DNA of 64,000 nucleotides, taken from CAYONZ01 sp964405465 (lineage in GTDB: Bacteria > Bdellovibrionota > Bdellovibrionia > Bdellovibrionales > JAMPXM01). Every line of letters begins with the position of its first letter. Position 1 is the first letter of the stretch. The position numbers and the translations under genes are program-made. Shown here piece by piece: positions 62,736 through 64,000 of the stretch. The DNA lies in the NCBI GenBank assembly GCA_964405465.1, contig CAYONZ010000002.1, positions 104,298 to 168,297 on the forward strand, given 5' to 3'. The notes beneath the pieces were generated by a model. It was not told where the DNA came from. It did not search any database and was given only the letters and a program-made list of their open reading frames with translations.

Positions 62736-63945
62736 GAAGCTTGTCGGTGCGGCTTTAATTCAGATAATTGAAGAGCGGCCATTTTACTTTATGATGTTAA
62801 AGCGAATACCTAAAGTCTTTAGAGGTGATTTGAACCAGCATTGTGCTTTGGGAATAGATCAAAACACTGGTTTATTATGCATCTTATTGAACCCTAGAAC
62901 TCTTAGTAGTGCTAACGTAGAAGAAATTAAAATTATTTTAGAACATTTGTTAATTCATACATTACTTCCACATCAACATCAAAAAAGGATGGAAGAGGGG
63001 CATAGCTTTCATTTGGCTTGTGATCTAATAATCAATCAAAGTATTTCAGATATTAAAGCAAACCCTAAAACTTACGCAAAGGGACACCCTGTTTTTGGAA
63101 ATTTACTAACACCAACATGCCTAAAAGGTCTTCATGATTTTAACAGTCAATGTATTGAACACTCTAGCGTTTATGAATTGTGGCCAATAATTCAAGACAA
63201 AAAACATTTAGAAGATTTAGATTTCTTTACAACCATCGATGAAACAGATTTTTACTTGCAAAACTTTGTGCCAATTAATAGGTGGTTAGTTAGGGATGAA
63301 AAAAACGGAGTTCTATTGAAAAATCAAATTAATCGAGCTGTGATTAAAGCAGTGACTGAACTGGCAAGGATGGGAAAGGGGCCTGGGGATATGCCAGGGT
63401 TTCTTTTGAAAGCTGTAAATGAAATTCTACAAGAAAGTAAAGTAGATTATTCTACTTTACTTAGGAATTTTGCTCTTGAGACAATTAAAAAAAGTCGTCA
63501 AAGAAGTTGGACCAGACTAAATCGTAAATATCCAAATCAAATTCGAGGAAATGCGAAGAAAATTATAGATACGAATAATCTCTTAATCGTGATGGATACA
63601 TCAGGTTCAATGTGGCATGATGAACTTTTAGATAAGGTAATTGCTGAAATTAAAAAAATTCGTACAATATGCCCAAATTTATGGATAGTTGGCGGTGATG
63701 TACAAGAAAATTTCAGAATTCAAACCAAAGATGATTTTAAGTTTTCCCATTTAACACTTTCTGGTGGCGGGGGAACAGATCTTCAATTTGGATTTAATGC
63801 CGCTAGCGAATTAAAGGTGAGTGGTACAATTGTACTAACTGATGGTTTTATTCCTGAATTTAATAACTATGATATTGATACTGTTTTTGTCATAGTGCCT
63901 GGCGGGGAAGCCGTGGAGGGCTTTAGAAATATTTTTCTAACATAG
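62710..63945 (+). CDS. VWA-domain protein with metallopeptidase-like N-terminus (DUF2201-type)
   Basis: 411 residues from ATG 62710, with GGAGG at 62699. The N-terminal half has EHLLIHTLLPHQHQKR and SFHLACDLIINQSI, matching the HExxH-type domain, but the sequence is HLLIH (H79, H83), so the catalytic Glu is missing. The C-terminal half is a VWA domain with the MIDAS motif DTSGSM (D296), GGGGTDLQ and VLTDGFIPE. Such proteins pair with MoxR ATPases. The whole gene is AT-rich and overlaps the AAA+ gene by 26 bases. The stop at 63943 is just before the window end; further partners may follow. Confidence 0.85.
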   Translation: MQNAQQRLEKLVGAALIQIIEERPFYFMMLKRIPKVFRGDLNQHCALGIDQNTGLLCILLNPRTLSSANVEEIKIILEHLLIHTLLPHQHQKRMEEGHSFHLACDLIINQSISDIKANPKTYAKGHPVFGNLLTPTCLKGLHDFNSQCIEHSSVYELWPIIQDKKHLEDLDFFTTIDETDFYLQNFVPINRWLVRDEKNGVLLKNQINRAVIKAVTELARMGKGPGDMPGFLLKAVNEILQESKVDYSTLLRNFALETIKKSRQRSWTRLNRKYPNQIRGNAKKIIDTNNLLIVMDTSGSMWHDELLDKVIAEIKKIRTICPNLWIVGGDVQENFRIQTKDDFKFSHLTLSGGGGTDLQFGFNAASELKVSGTIVLTDGFIPEFNNYDIDTVFVIVPGGEAVEGFRNIFLT

Positions 63946-64000
63946 TGGAGTGCGGGCGGTAGTTCGGAGCGCATGAGCCTACCAATTTGAAACAAATCGA

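Overview
The window is chromosomal DNA of a Gram-negative bacterium. The gene style fits the Bdellovibrionota (Bdellovibrio-like) lineage: many exported hydrolases, lipoproteins with a short signal peptide and SGC/VAC lipobox, many sensor kinases, Hpt proteins and receivers, a Tat pathway, outer-membrane proteins and moderate GC. The phylum is inferred from gene content and style; no rRNA or tRNA gene is visible to confirm it.

Layout. 1-7356: nucleotide and RNA housekeeping (prs, rdgB, rph), a peptidoglycan amidase, a coiled-coil exported protein, folC and a methyltransferase-fold protein. 7385-16240: an unusual greB with an acidic N-terminus, an MBL hydrolase, STAS proteins, tatA, a DedA protein, sppA, a NlpC/P60-type lipoprotein and rlmE. 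Two nearly identical 161-bp inverted-repeat elements lie here (8062-8222 and 13131-13291), with a related 76-bp hairpin at 16261. 16541-29620: a Gly-rich lipoprotein, a 31-residue basic protein, a chemotaxis receptor, a phosphate-binding-like protein with a beta-barrel protein, a large hybrid histidine kinase with its Hpt, a CPBP protease, and a second kinase/Hpt/SDR operon. 30612-35307: a compact aromatic amino-acid operon (tyrA with chorismate mutase, DAHP synthase, aroA, aminotransferase). 35352-48770: two exported proteins of unknown function, rsmE with an ABC-F ATPase, a dihaem cytochrome, a receiver protein, kup, an AarF-like kinase, a lysozyme-fold protein and a DUF1003 protein. 48982-55197: DoxX, then a dense phosphorelay cluster with a sensor kinase, four receivers (one membrane-anchored) and an Hpt. 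55278-60379: a serine hydrolase, an exported IucA/IucC-like protein, an SDR and a lipoprotein.

From about 60440 to the end the DNA is visibly more AT-rich. It holds two small exported unknown proteins, then a MoxR-type AAA+ ATPase overlapped by a VWA protein with a degenerate metallopeptidase-like motif. This pair looks like an acquired accessory module, possibly conflict-related. An imperfect 15-bp inverted repeat flanks its likely promoter and covers the start codon. The module may continue beyond the window.

The best candidates for something undescribed are the young 161-bp element family, the AAA+/VWA module with its operator-like repeat, the exported siderophore-synthetase-like protein and the 49-55 kb phosphorelay cluster.
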